A stretch of DNA of 64,000 nt, from the NCBI GenBank assembly GCA_945878135.1, contig CAMDUL010000002.1, forward strand, positions 1 to 64,000, read 5' to 3'. The notes under the pieces were generated by a model, which worked only from the letters and a program-made list of their open reading frames with translations, did not search any database and was not told where the DNA came from. Of the stretch, positions 1 through 8,316 are shown one piece after another. The position numbers were made by a program, and so were the translations under genes. The DNA comes from Chthoniobacter flavus (GTDB taxonomy: Bacteria; Verrucomicrobiota; Verrucomicrobiia; Chthoniobacterales; JACTMZ01). How positions within the stretch are numbered: the first letter of the stretch is position 1; every line of letters starts with the position of its first letter.

Positions 1-878
1 AAACCTAGCTGCCCGAGGAGACGCTGCAAGTCGTCGTTGCCGTAATACTCGATGAGAATACGGCCCTTCTCCTCGCCATGGTGGATTTCGACACGGGTGG
101 AAAGATGCTGCTGCAGGCGGTTCTCCAGATGCTGCACCGCCGCGGAGACCGTGCGTTTCTGGCGCGTGCGGCCTTTGCGCACCGTGCCGCCTTTGCTCAG
201 GTGCGCATTGACGAGATCCTCCGTGGCGCGGACGGACAAGCTTTTCTTCATGACCTGCGCGGCCACGTGACGCTGGTCGTCCGCGGCGCGCAGTCCGAGC
301 AGCGCCTTGGCATGGCCGACGGACAGGCGCCCCTGCACGAGATGGGTCTGCAATTCGCCGTCGAGTTCGAGAAGACGCATCGTGTTGGCCACGGCCGCGC
401 GGCTTTTGCCGACTTTGGCGGCGATTTCTTCCTGGCGCAGTTTGAACTCTTCGGCCAGGCGCTTGTAGGCCTGCGCTTCCTCGATGGGGTTGAGATCTTC
501 GCGCTGCAGATTCTCGACCAGCGCGAATTCGAGCACTTCGAGATCGGTCGCTTCGCGGACAATGACCGGAACCTCTTTCAGTCCGGCCTGGCCGGCGGCC
601 CGCCAGCGGCGTTCGCCGGCGATGAGTTCGAGCAAGCCGTTGACGCGGCGGACGATGAGCGGCTGGATGATGCCGTTCGCGCGGATGGACGCGACCAATT
701 CGGCGAGATGCTCGGCGGAGAACGTGGTGCGTGGTTGCAGCGGGCTCGGCACGACCTGCGTGAGTGCGACGGATTGCACGCGTTCGCCGGCTGCTTCCGC
801 CGCCGCCACGGCCTCGGCGGCGGTTTTTGCCGGGGCGATGAGCGCGCCGAGTCCGCGTCCGAGTGCTGGTTTGGCCAT
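1..878 (-). CDS. parB: ParB family chromosome-partitioning protein (3' end cut by window edge)
   Basis: ParB binds parS, loads and slides as a CTP-dependent clamp, and works with ParA in chromosome segregation. Reading the minus strand from the ATG at 878 gives 292 codons with no stop before the window edge. The protein opens with MAKPALGRGLGALI, the usual short N-terminal ParA-interaction peptide. The ParB/Srx nucleotide-binding domain follows at about residues 35-125 and contains GERRWRA. A helix-turn-helix segment (LRQEEIAAKVGKSRAAVANT) comes next, then the dimerisation region ending near ILIEYYGNDDLQRLL. ParB proteins of this type are usually about 280-300 residues, so only a few residues and the stop should be missing. 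parA would be expected beyond position 1 or elsewhere. No clear parS was found by eye nearby. Confidence 0.95.
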   Translation of the reverse strand, partial: MAKPALGRGLGALIAPAKTAAEAVAAAEAAGERVQSVALTQVVPSPLQPRTTFSAEHLAELVASIRANGIIQPLIVRRVNGLLELIAGERRWRAAGQAGLKEVPVIVREATDLEVLEFALVENLQREDLNPIEEAQAYKRLAEEFKLRQEEIAAKVGKSRAAVANTMRLLELDGELQTHLVQGRLSVGHAKALLGLRAADDQRHVAAQVMKKSLSVRATEDLVNAHLSKGGTVRKGRTRQKRTVSAAVQHLENRLQQHLSTRVEIHHGEEKGRILIEYYGNDDLQRLLGQLG

Positions 879-980
879 AGCCCCGCATGCTAACGAGGGC
901 CGAGCCCCGATGGGAAGCGCGAGCGTGGGCCCAATACCCTACTGGTCTCCGGAGCGGCGATGGCGCTATAAAAAAAGCCC

Positions 981-1646
981 ATGGCGCACGTGTTCGAACA
1001 GTTGTCTCTCTGGATCGACCCCGTGCCGCGCGACGGCCCGGCCCAGATGGCCTGCGACGAGGCGCTGCTGCAGAAGTCCGACGGGGTCGTGCTGCGGGTT
1101 TTCCGCTGGTCGGAACCGTGGGTCAGCATCGGGTATTTCACGCCATGGCAAGGAGCGTCCGAGGCCGGCCGGCCGGTGTGTCGTCGCTGGACCGGCGGCG
1201 GTGTTGTCGTGCACGAGGAAGATTTCACCTTCGCGCTGATCGCGCCGCGCTCCGAGGGCTGGGCGCGGCTGCGGCCGGAGGAAAGTTACCGTGTGGTCCA
1301 TGCGGCCCTCGCGGGGGCCCTGCGCGAGGCCGGACATGCGGCGACGTTGTTTGCAAACGCCGCCCGGGGCGGCGCGGCCTGCTTTGCCGGACCCGTTCGC
1401 CACGATGTGGTCGATGAACGGGGCAAGATAGCCGGTGGCGCGCAACGGCGGACCAAACGCGGGCTCCTCCATCAGGGGTCTGTGCAGGCCGGGGCGTTGG
1501 GTCCGGAATTCGCGCGGACTTTAGCCGGCGCATTGGCCGTGAAAAAAACCATGTGGACGCCACCGGAAGATTTCGAGGACGCGGTGTCCGCTCTGGCCCG
1601 CGGCAAGTATGCCCGGGAGGAATTTTTGCGAAGGGTGGACCCTTGA
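981..1646 (+). CDS. Lipoate-protein ligase A-fold (BPL/LplA/LipB) protein
   Basis: A 221-residue single-domain protein of the biotin/lipoate ligase superfamily, which attaches lipoate, octanoate or biotin to a lysine of carrier domains. The glycine-rich substrate-binding motif RRWTGGGVVVH lies at residues 68-78. The probable catalytic lysine is K149 in RGKIAGGAQRR, followed by the family-typical LLHQGSV. It lacks the C-terminal accessory domain of full-length LplA, so it resembles LipM/LipL-type octanoyltransferases or stand-alone LplA core proteins. Which acyl reaction it performs cannot be decided here. It is divergent from parB, with 102 bases between the start codons. Confidence 0.82.
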   Translation: MAHVFEQLSLWIDPVPRDGPAQMACDEALLQKSDGVVLRVFRWSEPWVSIGYFTPWQGASEAGRPVCRRWTGGGVVVHEEDFTFALIAPRSEGWARLRPEESYRVVHAALAGALREAGHAATLFANAARGGAACFAGPVRHDVVDERGKIAGGAQRRTKRGLLHQGSVQAGALGPEFARTLAGALAVKKTMWTPPEDFEDAVSALARGKYAREEFLRRVDP

Positions 1647-1719
1647 GCAAAGTTCTTTACAAGAAAGTCCTCGACCGAAATTCTGCCGCTCTTCGCCGCG
1701 CCCGAGTGATGCCATCGCC

Positions 1720-2979
1720 ATGAAGAAATCGAGCAAATCCGCCGCGAAAACCGCAAAACCGAAGAGCAAAGCGGCCAAGCGTCAAGCCCCGGCCAAACGT
1801 CGCCCCGGTGCGAAGACCAAGCCCAAAGCCCGCCGGCCGAAGGCGACCAAAAAAAGTGCCAAACCCGTCCGGCCGCCGGCCCGCCGGCGCGCCACCAGGA
1901 AATCCGCCGGTGCGGACATCGACCATCTCGGCGACCTGCCCCGCAGTTACGGCGACGGGGGTATTTTCGTCGTCGCGCAGGAACCGCACTGGCTCTTTTG
2001 TTACTGGGACTACACGCTGAGCGAAGGGATCGAGGGCGCGGTTTTTCTGCGCCACGGACGTCAAGGCGAGGAACGCCCCGAAGCTGAAGTGCCCGTGCCG
2101 GCGGATACCAACAGCTGGTATTTTCCGGTGCGCGATGCCGATGCGGATTATTACGTCGAACTCGGGCACTACCAGGGCGGGGATTGGAAAACGCTGACCC
2201 GTTCCGGCACCGTGCTCACCCCGCGGGACACGCTGGCCGGTTTCGGCGAAGCCGTCTTCGCCAACATGCCCTTCCTCGCCACCTTCCAGCAGCTGGTGGA
2301 GAAACTCCGCGGCGAAATGCGCGGGGGCGAAAGCCTCGCCGCGGCCCTCGCGCGTTTGCAGGGACGCGGCGACCTGCCCCTCGGACGCCTGACCCCGGCG
2401 CAACGCATCGCCCTCGACCGCCTGCTTGATACCGAACTCGGTTCGCTCACCTCCGGAGAGCTGTCCCGCTACCTCGGCTCGCCGGGCGCGAGCCCTTTCG
2501 CCGGCGGATTCGCCCCGTCCTCGTGGGCGCAGGCGCCGGGAGGATTTTCCAGCGCATTCCTTGCCGCGGCCGGTCCGGCCGGGGCCTCGTGGGGCGTTTC
2601 TTCGTTCGAGTCGGCCCTCGGCAGCTGGTCTTCGGCCGCCATGGCCGTTCGGCGAGGCGAGAGCAGCTGGATGTCGAGCTGGGGTCCGCGCGAGTTTTTC
2701 CTGCACCTCAATGCCGAGGTCATTTTCTGCGGTGGCACGCATCCGGAGGCCAAGGTCACGGTCGGCGGCCAAGAGATCATGATCCGACCCGACGGCACTT
2801 TCCGCTACCACTTCGTGCTGCCGGACGGCGAGTTCGAGATTCCCGTGGTGGCCGTTTCGCCCGACGGTTTGGAAACGCGGCGTGGTGTGTTGCGCTTCGA
2901 GCGCGAAACCACGCGCCAAGGCGGGGTCGGCGCCACCGCGCAACCGGACCTCGGGGAGCCGATGGGCCGCAAAGGTTGA
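1720..2979 (+). CDS. DUF4912 protein with a histone-like basic N-terminal tail
   Basis: A 419-residue protein. The first 60 or so residues are almost only Lys, Arg, Ala, Pro and Ser, like the lysine-rich tails of bacterial H1-like proteins. A DUF4912 module follows from about residue 66, recognisable by LPRSYGDGGIFVVAQEPHWL and FCYWDY. A Ser/Gly/Ala-rich spacer leads to a C-terminal beta-sandwich-like segment (FFLHLNAEVIFCGGTHPEAK). DUF4912 has no established biochemical role. The ATG at 1720 is preferred over in-frame ATG 1609 because it leaves the upstream ligase gene intact and begins directly at the basic tail. The tail suggests nucleic-acid or polyanion binding, which is inference. Confidence 0.75.
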   Translation: MKKSSKSAAKTAKPKSKAAKRQAPAKRRPGAKTKPKARRPKATKKSAKPVRPPARRRATRKSAGADIDHLGDLPRSYGDGGIFVVAQEPHWLFCYWDYTLSEGIEGAVFLRHGRQGEERPEAEVPVPADTNSWYFPVRDADADYYVELGHYQGGDWKTLTRSGTVLTPRDTLAGFGEAVFANMPFLATFQQLVEKLRGEMRGGESLAAALARLQGRGDLPLGRLTPAQRIALDRLLDTELGSLTSGELSRYLGSPGASPFAGGFAPSSWAQAPGGFSSAFLAAAGPAGASWGVSSFESALGSWSSAAMAVRRGESSWMSSWGPREFFLHLNAEVIFCGGTHPEAKVTVGGQEIMIRPDGTFRYHFVLPDGEFEIPVVAVSPDGLETRRGVLRFERETTRQGGVGATAQPDLGEPMGRKG

Positions 2980-3023
2980 GCGGGAGATTGTTTTCCGCCG
3001 GCGCACAGCCCTAACTTCGATCC

Positions 3024-3917
3024 GTGCCCGCCCCCGACGACCCGCTCGCGCCGGCCTACCTCGACCACCTGCGCGACGAACGCAACGCCTCGCCGCGCAC
3101 GGTCGACAATTACGATCGCGCGCTCCGCGCAGCCGCGGACTTCCTCGGTGCCAAGTCGTGGCGCGAGGCCTCGGCCGACGACTTCCGCGCCTACCTTTTC
3201 GCCCTGATGAAGCGCGAGCGTGCGCGGGCCAGCATCCGCCTCGACTTCGCCGCACTGCGCAGCTTCTACCGCTTCCTCTGCGAACGCAAAGGACTCGCCG
3301 CCAATCCGCTCATGGCCGTCTCGCTGCCCAAAGCGGACAAACGCCTGCCCGTCTTCCTCACCGCCACGCAAATCGAAGCGCTGCTGCACGCTCCTCACGC
3401 GGCGAAACCGGAGCAACAAGCGCCATCCTGGATGCCGTGGCGCGACGCCGCCATTCTCGAACTTTTTTATTCCAGCGGTCTTCGTCTGGGCGAACTCGCC
3501 GCACTCGATGTCCGCGACATCGATCCCCACAACGAAACCGTCCGCGTGCTCGGCAAAGGCTCGAAGGAACGCATTGTTCCCGTCGGTGAACCCGCCCTCG
3601 AAGCCATCCAGCAATACCGCCAGCGCGCCAAGGTGCCCTCCGGCCCGCTCTTCATCAGCAAACTGCGCAAGCGCCTCGGCGCCTCGGCGATCTGGTCGCT
3701 GGTCAAAAAATACCTCCGCCTCGCGCAGATTCCCGTCCCGGCCAGCCCGCACAAGTTGCGCCACAGCTTCGCCACGCATTTGCTCGACGCCGGCGCCGAC
3801 CTGCGCAGCGTGCAGAGCCTGCTCGGACATGCCAGCCTCTCGACCACGCAGATCTACACGCACGTCACCACCGAGCGCATCAAGAAGGCCTACGATCAGG
3901 CCCACCCGCGGGCGTAG
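3024..3917 (+). CDS. xerC: Xer-type tyrosine recombinase (XerC/XerD)
   Basis: A 297-residue site-specific recombinase of the size and domain order of XerC/XerD, which resolve chromosome dimers at dif. An N-terminal SAM-like core-binding domain (about 8-95) precedes the catalytic domain. All catalytic residues are visible: R154 (SGLRLGEL), the beta-hairpin lysine in GKGSKER (K181), H243 and R246 (PHKLRHSFATH), H269 (LLGHASL) and the nucleophile Y278 (TQIYTHVT). Start is GTG 3024; no better in-frame start precedes the domain. Nothing around it looks like an integrated element, so a housekeeping role is more likely than an integrase. XerC versus XerD cannot be separated here. Its 3' end overlaps the convergent membrane gene by 22 bases. 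Confidence 0.9.
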   Translation: MPAPDDPLAPAYLDHLRDERNASPRTVDNYDRALRAAADFLGAKSWREASADDFRAYLFALMKRERARASIRLDFAALRSFYRFLCERKGLAANPLMAVSLPKADKRLPVFLTATQIEALLHAPHAAKPEQQAPSWMPWRDAAILELFYSSGLRLGELAALDVRDIDPHNETVRVLGKGSKERIVPVGEPALEAIQQYRQRAKVPSGPLFISKLRKRLGASAIWSLVKKYLRLAQIPVPASPHKLRHSFATHLLDAGADLRSVQSLLGHASLSTTQIYTHVTTERIKKAYDQAHPRA

Positions 3918-4345
3918 AACCAGACCAAGCCGGCCGACCGCGCACTCCACAACACCGTGCGCAGCCAGTTGCCCCGGACCAGGGAACGGAGCAGATCCGG
4001 ACGCGGACCCTCGCGCGCCAAAAGTCCGTGCAGCGGTCCTTGCCACAAGGCCGTGGAAGCCCAGATGACGACGAGCAAGCCGAGCATGGCGCGCCAGAAC
4101 CAAGCAGGCTCGGCCACCGCCGCCAGCGCCAGCGCGGTGAGCAGTTCCACCACCATCAACGGTCCGACAACCATCCCGATCGAGCGGCAATGGTGCCGGT
4201 GAAACTCCGCGAAGTCCGCCGCCCCGGCATGCCGGAAGCCCGGATACTGCACGAGTTGCACCAGCCAGATAATGCCGGTCATGCCGAACGTGGCGGCCGC
4301 CTGGGCGATACCGGCCCACGCCATCAACTCCGGCGCAGCCGTCAT
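3896..4345 (-). CDS. Small multi-spanning membrane protein of unknown function
   Basis: A 149-residue protein starting at ATG 4345 (MTAAPELMAWAGIAQ). It shows about four hydrophobic segments, around residues 8-30, 52-72, 78-96 and 128-146. Two small motifs stand out: LVQYPGF after the first segment and FHRHHCRSIGM in the loop before the second. I do not recognise a named family with certainty. The open frame extends upstream to 4573, but that part is shadow sequence over the next gene. It is convergent with the xer gene and its stop lies inside that gene's last codons. Confidence 0.6.
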   Translation of the reverse strand: MTAAPELMAWAGIAQAAATFGMTGIIWLVQLVQYPGFRHAGAADFAEFHRHHCRSIGMVVGPLMVVELLTALALAAVAEPAWFWRAMLGLLVVIWASTALWQGPLHGLLAREGPRPDLLRSLVRGNWLRTVLWSARSAGLVWFYARGWA

Positions 4346-4358
4346 GGATGCGTCGGCG

Positions 4359-4967
4359 TCAGTTGACGACGCGCACCGGCGTGCCGTGGTCGGAGTTGGC
4401 GAAGAAAATCTGCGCCATCCGCTCGGGCATGCGCACGCACCCGTGCGAAGCGGGGAAGCCCGGCAGGAAGCCGGCATGCAACCCGTAGCCGCCGTGGAAG
4501 CGGAGGAAATAGGGCATTGGCGCGCCGCGGAACACCGCACCCGGAGGCTTGGGATCCCGGTTGACCCCGACATTGGCGACCATCACGGTGCCACCGCCGT
4601 CGACGTAATCGCCGTAGAGGTTGGACACATGGTCTTTGCTCTTTTGGATGACTTTGTACGTGCCCGGCGGTGTGGCGTAACCCTCGCGGCCGGAGGAAAT
4701 CATCGAGACCCCGACCAAGCGGTTGTCTTTGTAGAAGAAGGCTTTTTGCTCGCCGAGATCGATGGTGATCGATGGGCTGCCCGGCACGCCGTCGCCGTCC
4801 CAGTAGGACACATTGTCGACGATACCGCCGGTGGAGGCTCTTTCCACCACGCGCCCGCCCGAACTCAGATACTGGGTGGTCGAACTGGTCAGACGCGTGT
4901 CATGGGACGCGCAACCGGCCAGGCCGGCGAGGGCCAGGGCAAACATGAATCGCGGGAAGCTTCGCAT
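4359..4967 (-). CDS. Lipoprotein with L,D-transpeptidase (YkuD) domain
   Basis: A 202-residue predicted lipoprotein. The signal peptide ends in LAGCA, so C19 would be acylated. A YkuD domain follows at about residues 65-201. Family hallmarks are HGGYGLHAG (H164) and SHGCVRM, with catalytic C177 and R179. YkuD enzymes cross-link peptidoglycan (3-3 bonds) or attach proteins to it, using an active-site cysteine in the periplasm. The domain is followed only by the C-terminal residues, with no LysM or peptidoglycan-binding module. The start is ATG 4967; the longer open frame to 5231 lacks a signal peptide. It forms a minus-strand envelope cluster with the BsuPI-like lipoprotein just upstream. Confidence 0.88.
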   Translation of the reverse strand: MRSFPRFMFALALAGLAGCASHDTRLTSSTTQYLSSGGRVVERASTGGIVDNVSYWDGDGVPGSPSITIDLGEQKAFFYKDNRLVGVSMISSGREGYATPPGTYKVIQKSKDHVSNLYGDYVDGGGTVMVANVGVNRDPKPPGAVFRGAPMPYFLRFHGGYGLHAGFLPGFPASHGCVRMPERMAQIFFANSDHGTPVRVVN

Positions 4968-5047
4968 GGGAAAACTCTCAAATAAAAACCGCTCGTCGAC
5001 GGCCGTCAAATCGAAACAAACGCGGGGGAACCCCCTTCCGCGGCCGT

Positions 5048-5566
5048 TCACTGGGGCGTGATATTGAAAGAAGTGGCCACCTCCGGATAGCCGACCAAGC
5101 CGGTTTCGACGGAATAGGTCGATCCGGCTGTCATATCCCGCGTCGGGACCGTTGCCTCGTATTCGATGCGCTCCCGGGGATTGATCACCACCGTCCCGGG
5201 TTTCGGGTCGAAAAGGCGGTCCTCGGACCACAGAAAAATGCGCCTCCCGTCGGGCGCGATCATGGCGAGTTCGATGCGCTGCGCGGTCGGGAAATCAAGG
5301 CGTTGGCTGCGGGGGGAGGTGTTCTGCACGGTGAAGATGACGCGCACATCGCGGCGGTCGGCCAGCACGACTTCCGCGGGATCCAGCCGGACCGAGGCCA
5401 GCAGCGCCGGTTGCTTGGGGCCGAGCGTAACCGAATCGGGAACCAAAGGATCGAGAAATTCGCCGGCCCGGCGCGCCCAGGTGTCTTCCGTCCCGTCGCG
5501 CGGTGCGGCACAGGAGGCAAGGAAAACAGCCGGCAGCAGAACGATCCATCGGAACATGGGAGCCAT
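5048..5566 (-). CDS. BsuPI-like (intracellular proteinase inhibitor domain) lipoprotein
   Basis: A 172-residue predicted lipoprotein. The signal peptide MAPMFRWIVLLPAVFLASCA has a lipobox cysteine. The mature part matches the BsuPI fold by pattern: FTVQNTSPRSQRLDFPTAQR, then IFLWSEDRLF, then PRERIEYEATVP, i.e. an immunoglobulin-like beta sandwich. BsuPI was first described as a Bacillus proteinase inhibitor, but most exported homologues have no shown inhibitory activity, so only the fold should be transferred. ATG 5566 and ATG 5557 are both possible starts. It is 80 bases upstream of the YkuD gene on the same strand and divergent from the exported gene at 5631. Confidence 0.7.
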   Translation of the reverse strand: MAPMFRWIVLLPAVFLASCAAPRDGTEDTWARRAGEFLDPLVPDSVTLGPKQPALLASVRLDPAEVVLADRRDVRVIFTVQNTSPRSQRLDFPTAQRIELAMIAPDGRRIFLWSEDRLFDPKPGTVVINPRERIEYEATVPTRDMTAGSTYSVETGLVGYPEVATSFNITPQ

Positions 5567-5630
5567 GCGCGCATTAAAGCGGGTCTGCCCCACGGTTGCA
5601 ATTCCCCCGCACCACGGATTAGCTGTCCGC

Positions 5631-6110
5631 ATGTCATCCCTGCGCCTTGCCTTCGTTGCCCTCGCACTCCTTTGTCTCGGCGGCGCGAAAAAGCCGCCCA
5701 TGGTCGATATCCGCATCCATGCCCTCGGCACCGAGGCCGAGGCACCCACCTTCGCCATTCCCGCCACCCTGCTCAACGGCACGCCCGTTTTCCTGCAACG
5801 CATGCCTCTCCTCACCCAGCGGGAGGTCAGAGCCATTTACCCGTTCGTCGCGGCCGACGGGTCGCACGGCACCTACCTCCGGGTCGACAACCACGGGTCG
5901 CGCCTCCTCCAGCAGCACACCATGTCGCGGCGGGGGGAACTGCTCGTCGTGCTGGTCAACGGGCGCCAGGTCAGCAATCTCCTTGTCGACCGCCCGATCG
6001 ACGACGGCATCGTGAGCATTCCCCGGGGATTGAGCGCGGACGACATCGACCTGCTGACCTCCGTCTTCCCTGTCATCGGTCAGGAAGCCACCCCGAAGAA
6101 ACGCCGGTGA
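5631..6110 (+). CDS. Exported protein of unknown function, coupled to M23 peptidase
   Basis: A 159-residue protein with a cleavable signal peptide (MSSLRLAFVALALLCLGGA). The mature part is mixed alpha/beta, with VDIRIHALGTEAEAPTFAIP and a run of short strands ending in a basic PKKRR tail. No family is recognised. The stop codon TGA overlaps the GTG start of the M23 peptidase (GTGA at 6107-6110), so the two are translationally coupled and probably act together in the periplasm. The longer open frame reaching back to 5166 crosses the divergent lipoprotein gene and is a shadow. Confidence 0.65.
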   Translation: MSSLRLAFVALALLCLGGAKKPPMVDIRIHALGTEAEAPTFAIPATLLNGTPVFLQRMPLLTQREVRAIYPFVAADGSHGTYLRVDNHGSRLLQQHTMSRRGELLVVLVNGRQVSNLLVDRPIDDGIVSIPRGLSADDIDLLTSVFPVIGQEATPKKRR

Positions 6111-7192
6111 AAGACTGCGTCCTGCTCTTTTTCGCGGCCGCCGGGACGGCGCTGGCCTTCTCGCCCGTGCTGCCCACCGACAATGACGCGCTGTTCCGCG
6201 GAAAGCCGGAGCAGTTCTACATGTACACCGACCGGGACTTCGAAGGCGTGAAGAGCCGCCCGTGGCAGGGCGGCACCTACGGGTTCACCCGCAACCAGCA
6301 GCGCGTCGGCGGACGCATCATCATGACCAAATTCCACGAGGGCATCGACGTCAGCCCGGTCCGACGCGACGCCTCGGGCGAACCGCTCGACGAAATCCGC
6401 GCCATCGAATCCGGCCGGGTCGTCCACACCAGCAACGATGCCAAGGACTCGAACTACGGCAAGCTCGCCATCGTCGAGCACGAGGTCGAAGGCACGCCGG
6501 TCTACAGCATTTACGCGCACCTCGCCACGGTCGAGGTCCGCCCCGGACAAACCCTCGCCCGGGGCGACCGTATCGGACGCCTCGGTTACACCGGCGCGGG
6601 CCTCAACCAGCGGCGCGCCCACCTCCACCTTGAAATCGCGCTCCTCTGGCACGACCAATTCGAAAGCTGGCACCCGCTCAACTTTCCCACGGCCAACAAG
6701 CACGGACTCTACAACGGCATCAACCTCATGGGCCTCGATGTCGCCGGTTTCTATCTCCAGCAACGCAAGAACCCCTCGCTCACCCTCCCGCAATTCGTCC
6801 GGCAAAAAGAGCCCTTCTTCCGCGTGCGCATCCCCGATTCGCCGCACTTCCAACTCCCGCGCCGCTACCCGTGGCTGGTCCAAGGCGATCCCGCCGGAGC
6901 GCGCTCGTGGCTGGTTTCCTTCACCGCCCCCGGCTTCCCCGTCTCGATCGAACCTTCGTCCGAGCCCGCCGCGGCACCGCGCGTCGAATGGGTCGCGCCC
7001 GCCAAATTCCCCCTCGGCAAAATGACCCGCCGTCTGGTCGACGGCTCGCGCGGCAACCCGTCGCTCGGCGAGAGCGGCCGGAAACTTGTCGACCTGCTGG
7101 TCTGGAATCCCGCCTCCCGCCCCGCGGCTCCGCCGGAAGGCGGCTTGTCAGACGTCCCGGCCAACCTTAATCTCCGCGGTTCCGATGAGTGA
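6107..7192 (+). CDS. M23 family metallopeptidase (exported)
   Basis: A 361-residue exported protein with an LytM/lysostaphin-type zinc peptidase domain. Zinc ligands are visible as HEGID (H77, D81), the HxH motif in RRAHLHLEI (H172, H174), and the catalytic-site YAHL (H138). M23 enzymes cut peptide cross-bridges or stems of peptidoglycan. Here the domain occupies the middle and is followed by about 150 residues of unassigned sequence, which is longer than usual. The GTG start at 6107 overlaps the upstream stop codon. Its own stop overlaps the nuoB start by 8 bases (7185-7192), which links it to respiratory genes in the same transcript, probably by compaction rather than function. Confidence 0.88.
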   Translation: MKDCVLLFFAAAGTALAFSPVLPTDNDALFRGKPEQFYMYTDRDFEGVKSRPWQGGTYGFTRNQQRVGGRIIMTKFHEGIDVSPVRRDASGEPLDEIRAIESGRVVHTSNDAKDSNYGKLAIVEHEVEGTPVYSIYAHLATVEVRPGQTLARGDRIGRLGYTGAGLNQRRAHLHLEIALLWHDQFESWHPLNFPTANKHGLYNGINLMGLDVAGFYLQQRKNPSLTLPQFVRQKEPFFRVRIPDSPHFQLPRRYPWLVQGDPAGARSWLVSFTAPGFPVSIEPSSEPAAAPRVEWVAPAKFPLGKMTRRLVDGSRGNPSLGESGRKLVDLLVWNPASRPAAPPEGGLSDVPANLNLRGSDE

Positions 7193-7706
7193 CCGCAACC
7201 CCTACGCCTACGACTCGAAAATCGAAGGCAACATCATCTTCACCCAGCTCGACACCGCCATCAACTGGATGCGGAGCAACTCGCTCTGGCCGATGCCGAT
7301 GGGACTGGCCTGCTGCGCCATCGAACTCATGGCCGCCGGCGCCGCCCGCTTTGACATCGCCCGCTTCGGCGCCGAGGTCATGCGCTTCTCCCCGCGCCAG
7401 TCGGACGTCATGATCGTCGCCGGCACGGTCACCTACAAAATGGCACTCGCGGTCAAACGCATCTACGAACAAATGGCCGATCCGAAATGGGTCATCGCCA
7501 TGGGCGCCTGCGCCTCGTCCGGCGGCATGTATCGCAGCTACGCCGTGTTGCAGGGCATCGACCACCTCATCCCGGTCGACGTCTACGTCTCGGGTTGCCC
7601 GCCGCGTCCCGAGGCTCTCCTCGACGGCCTCATGCGCCTGCAGAAAAAAATCATGGGCGAGCACTCCTTCCTCGAGCAGAAGAAGGAACTCCTCGCCTCG
7701 CTTTAG
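7185..7706 (+). CDS. nuoB: NADH-quinone oxidoreductase subunit B
   Basis: A 173-residue NuoB/PSST subunit of respiratory complex I, carrying the terminal [4Fe-4S] cluster N2 that donates electrons to quinone. The four cluster cysteines are present: the adjacent pair C43-C44 (LACCAIEL), C109 (GACASSGG) and C138 (SGCPPRPE). Length is normal. The ATG at 7185 lies inside the last codons of the M23 gene. nuoC follows one base after the stop. No nuoA precedes it and no nuoD follows, so the usual nuoA-N operon is split in this genome, with the rest elsewhere. Confidence 0.97.
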   Translation: MSDRNPYAYDSKIEGNIIFTQLDTAINWMRSNSLWPMPMGLACCAIELMAAGAARFDIARFGAEVMRFSPRQSDVMIVAGTVTYKMALAVKRIYEQMADPKWVIAMGACASSGGMYRSYAVLQGIDHLIPVDVYVSGCPPRPEALLDGLMRLQKKIMGEHSFLEQKKELLASL

Positions 7707-7707
7707 C

Positions 7708-8316
7708 ATGAAACTCGCCGATGTCGCCGAAGCCATCACCTCGCGATTCGGCGGGGGCGTGACCGGACGCGCGGAATTCCGCGGCGAGTTGACCCTTTCG
7801 CTCCAACCCGAATCGCTGCACCAGGTTTGCGAATTCTGCCGCGATGAACTCGACTTCGATTTTCTCCTCGATATCTCGAGCATCGACCACTTCGAGCACG
7901 AACCGCGCTACGAAATCGTCTACGAACTTTACTCGCTCGAAAACGGACTTCACCTCCGCCTCAAGACCACCGCAACGGAAGATCATCCCGAAGTCCGAAC
8001 GGTCTGCGACCTCTGGCCGACTGCCAACTGGCACGAACGCGAAGCGTGGGACATGATGGGCCTCCGCTTTGCCGGCCACCCCGACCTGCGCCGTATCATC
8101 ATGTGGGAAGGCTACCCCTACCACCCCCTGCGCAAAGATTTCCCCCTCGAAGGCAAATTCAGCGACGTGCCCGACGTTGCCTTCACCGAGCCCGCCCCCC
8201 TTGCCGGCGGACCGTTTGTCACCGCCCCCGTCGACGGCACCACCGAAGTCCGCGAACCGCGCGCCCGCCGCGCCGGCGACCTCCCGCCCGCGCAGACCTT
8301 CATCGCGGAACCTTGA
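7708..8316 (+). CDS. nuoC: NADH-quinone oxidoreductase subunit C
   Basis: A 202-residue NuoC (30-kDa subunit) of complex I, which joins the peripheral arm near NuoD. The family signature is clear: WHEREAWDMMG followed by GHPDLRRIIM and the HPLRKDFPL ending of the conserved core. A proline/alanine-rich tail of about 50 residues follows the core. It is a separate gene and not a NuoCD fusion. The stop codon overlaps the TTG start of rnd (TTGA at 8313-8316). Confidence 0.96.
   Translation: MKLADVAEAITSRFGGGVTGRAEFRGELTLSLQPESLHQVCEFCRDELDFDFLLDISSIDHFEHEPRYEIVYELYSLENGLHLRLKTTATEDHPEVRTVCDLWPTANWHEREAWDMMGLRFAGHPDLRRIIMWEGYPYHPLRKDFPLEGKFSDVPDVAFTEPAPLAGGPFVTAPVDGTTEVREPRARRAGDLPPAQTFIAEP

Noticed and set aside
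3024-3917. Integrase of a genomic island
   Set aside because: Length and motifs fit cellular XerC/XerD, and no attachment repeats or cargo genes are nearby.
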